Of a stretch of 5,045 nucleotides of DNA, positions 4,436-5,045 are shown piece by piece. Each line of letters opens with the position of its first letter. Positions within the stretch are counted from its first letter, which is position 1. The DNA lies in contig CAMDKN010000099.1 in the NCBI GenBank assembly GCA_945901035.1, positions 1-5,045 of the forward strand. The letters run 5' to 3'. The notes under the pieces were generated by a model. That model ran no database searches and had not been told where the DNA came from. It was given only the letters and a program-made list of their open reading frames with translations. The translations under genes were made by a program, and so were the position numbers. Source of the stretch: Gulosibacter massiliensis. GTDB lineage: Bacteria; Actinomycetota; Actinomycetes; Actinomycetales; Microbacteriaceae.

Positions 4436-5045
4436 GTGCGCCGTGTTAACCGAGCCATTTCCGTTGCTGTGTCCGCCGGTGTTGTCGCCGTCGCGTTGGT
4501 CGGCTGTTCGGTTCCCGGCGGGTCGTGTGTCAACCCGCTCGGCAGCGGGTCCGCCGAACAAGTGGAGGTGTCGGGTTCACTCGGTGCCGTTCCCGTCGTT
4601 GACTTTCCCACACCCTTCGTGGGACGTGACGCGAGCGTCGAAACCGTGATTCGCGCGGAGGATTCCGTTGCGAAGGTGAGCGATGGATCGTACGTCGACT
4701 TCGAAGCGACCGTCTACTCGGGCACCGATCAAGCCGTATTGACCGCGACGAACTACGGTCAAGACGGCGCCCCGCCGCAACGCCTCGCCATCGAGGCGGG
4801 CGAAAACATGCTCAGCGACGCTTTCCTGTGTCAGGACGAAGGCGAGCGTTTCACGCTCACCGGAACGACCGAGGACATCTTCGGTGACGTGGGCGGCACC
4901 GGTCTCAACCCGAACGACACCGTCGTCATCGTGTTTGACGTCCTGAGGGTCTTTCCGCATTCCGCGAGCGGCTTCCCGCAGTTCGGTCAGGACGGAATGC
5001 CGGCGGTCACGTCGGCCCCCGACGGAAGGCCGGGGATCGCGGTTC
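4436..5045 (+). CDS. FKBP-type peptidyl-prolyl isomerase lipoprotein, 3' end outside window
   Basis: The 203 visible residues begin with a lipoprotein signal peptide: RR near the start, a hydrophobic core (about 7-22) and the lipobox LVGC with Cys24 as the lipidated residue, so the protein should sit on the outer face of the membrane. A Gly/Ser-rich linker follows (about 28-45), then one FKBP-like domain (about 47-173): GSYVDFEATVYSG (84-96), LAIEAGENM (117-125), DEGERFTL (134-141) and a final strand NDTVVIVFDVLRV (160-172). The stretch DGMPAVTSAPDGRPGIAV at the edge resembles the linker before the second, canonical FKBP domain of related actinobacterial lipoproteins, which would lie beyond the window. 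The first domain appears to lack the usual FKBP active-site aromatics. The GTG at 4436 is preferred because AAAGAGG precedes it and the signal peptide is then compact; in-frame GTGs at 4418 and 4412 and a TTG at 4421 are alternatives. The likely role is folding of exported proteins. Confidence 0.87.
   Translation, partial: MRRVNRAISVAVSAGVVAVALVGCSVPGGSCVNPLGSGSAEQVEVSGSLGAVPVVDFPTPFVGRDASVETVIRAEDSVAKVSDGSYVDFEATVYSGTDQAVLTATNYGQDGAPPQRLAIEAGENMLSDAFLCQDEGERFTLTGTTEDIFGDVGGTGLNPNDTVVIVFDVLRVFPHSASGFPQFGQDGMPAVTSAPDGRPGIAV

Noticed and set aside
3929..4561. 210-residue minus-strand open frame over the trmI end and FKBP start
   Set aside because: It is a shadow of two well-supported plus-strand genes in GC-rich DNA, with no recognisable motif or start signal.
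4781..4798. Hairpin CGCCTCG-CCAT-CGAGGCG within the FKBP gene as a terminator
   Set aside because: No T-run follows, it is mid-gene, and a few stems of this size are expected by chance in 5 kb.
4577..4960. 127-residue minus-strand open frame opposite the FKBP gene
   Set aside because: The plus strand gives a signal peptide, lipobox and FKBP-like domain; the minus-strand product has no family features.

Overview
The window looks like ordinary, tightly packed chromosomal DNA from an actinobacterium, most likely a member of the Microbacteriaceae (Micrococcales). Support for this is the moderately high GC (about 60 % by eye), GTG starts, a GTGA start/stop overlap, TANNNT hexamers placed as for leaderless transcripts, and the gene set M20 peptidase - uppP - PAC2 - HAD - trmI - FKBP lipoprotein. 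This set is a condensed version of the actinobacterial neighbourhood that, from memory, runs roughly from Rv2141c to Rv2097c in Mycobacterium tuberculosis. The family assignment is an inference; no rRNA or other marker is present.

Layout: (1) positions 1-977, + strand, the C-terminal three quarters of an M20-family metallopeptidase whose start lies outside the window. (2) 990-1883, +, uppP, undecaprenyl-diphosphatase, 12 bases downstream and probably co-transcribed. (3) 1880-2722, - strand, a PAC2-family protein. Its stop codon overlaps that of uppP tail to tail in a CTAG. (4) 2723-2774, a 52-base divergent promoter region with a perfect 12-bp palindrome lying between two candidate -10 hexamers. 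(5) 2775-3434, +, a HAD-superfamily hydrolase of unknown substrate. (6) 3431-4408, +, trmI, tRNA (adenine-58-N1)-methyltransferase, coupled to the HAD gene by GTGA. (7) 4436 to the end, +, the first part of a secreted FKBP-type prolyl-isomerase lipoprotein, cut by the window edge. No gap between genes exceeds about 55 bases, and I see no RNA gene, mobile element, repeat array, CRISPR or convincing intrinsic terminator.

Together the genes are core housekeeping: recycling of the lipid carrier for cell-wall synthesis (UppP), tRNA modification (TrmI), peptide or acylated-amino-acid turnover (M20), envelope protein folding (FKBP lipoprotein) and two conserved proteins of unclear role (PAC2, HAD). 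The most informative observation is an absence. In many actinobacteria the Pup-proteasome genes (mpa/arc, dop, pup, prcBA, pafA) lie between trmI and the FKBP/pafBC region, and mshC lies between uppP and PAC2. Both blocks are missing here. I found no clearly new biological system; the smaller findings are regulatory-site and structure candidates.
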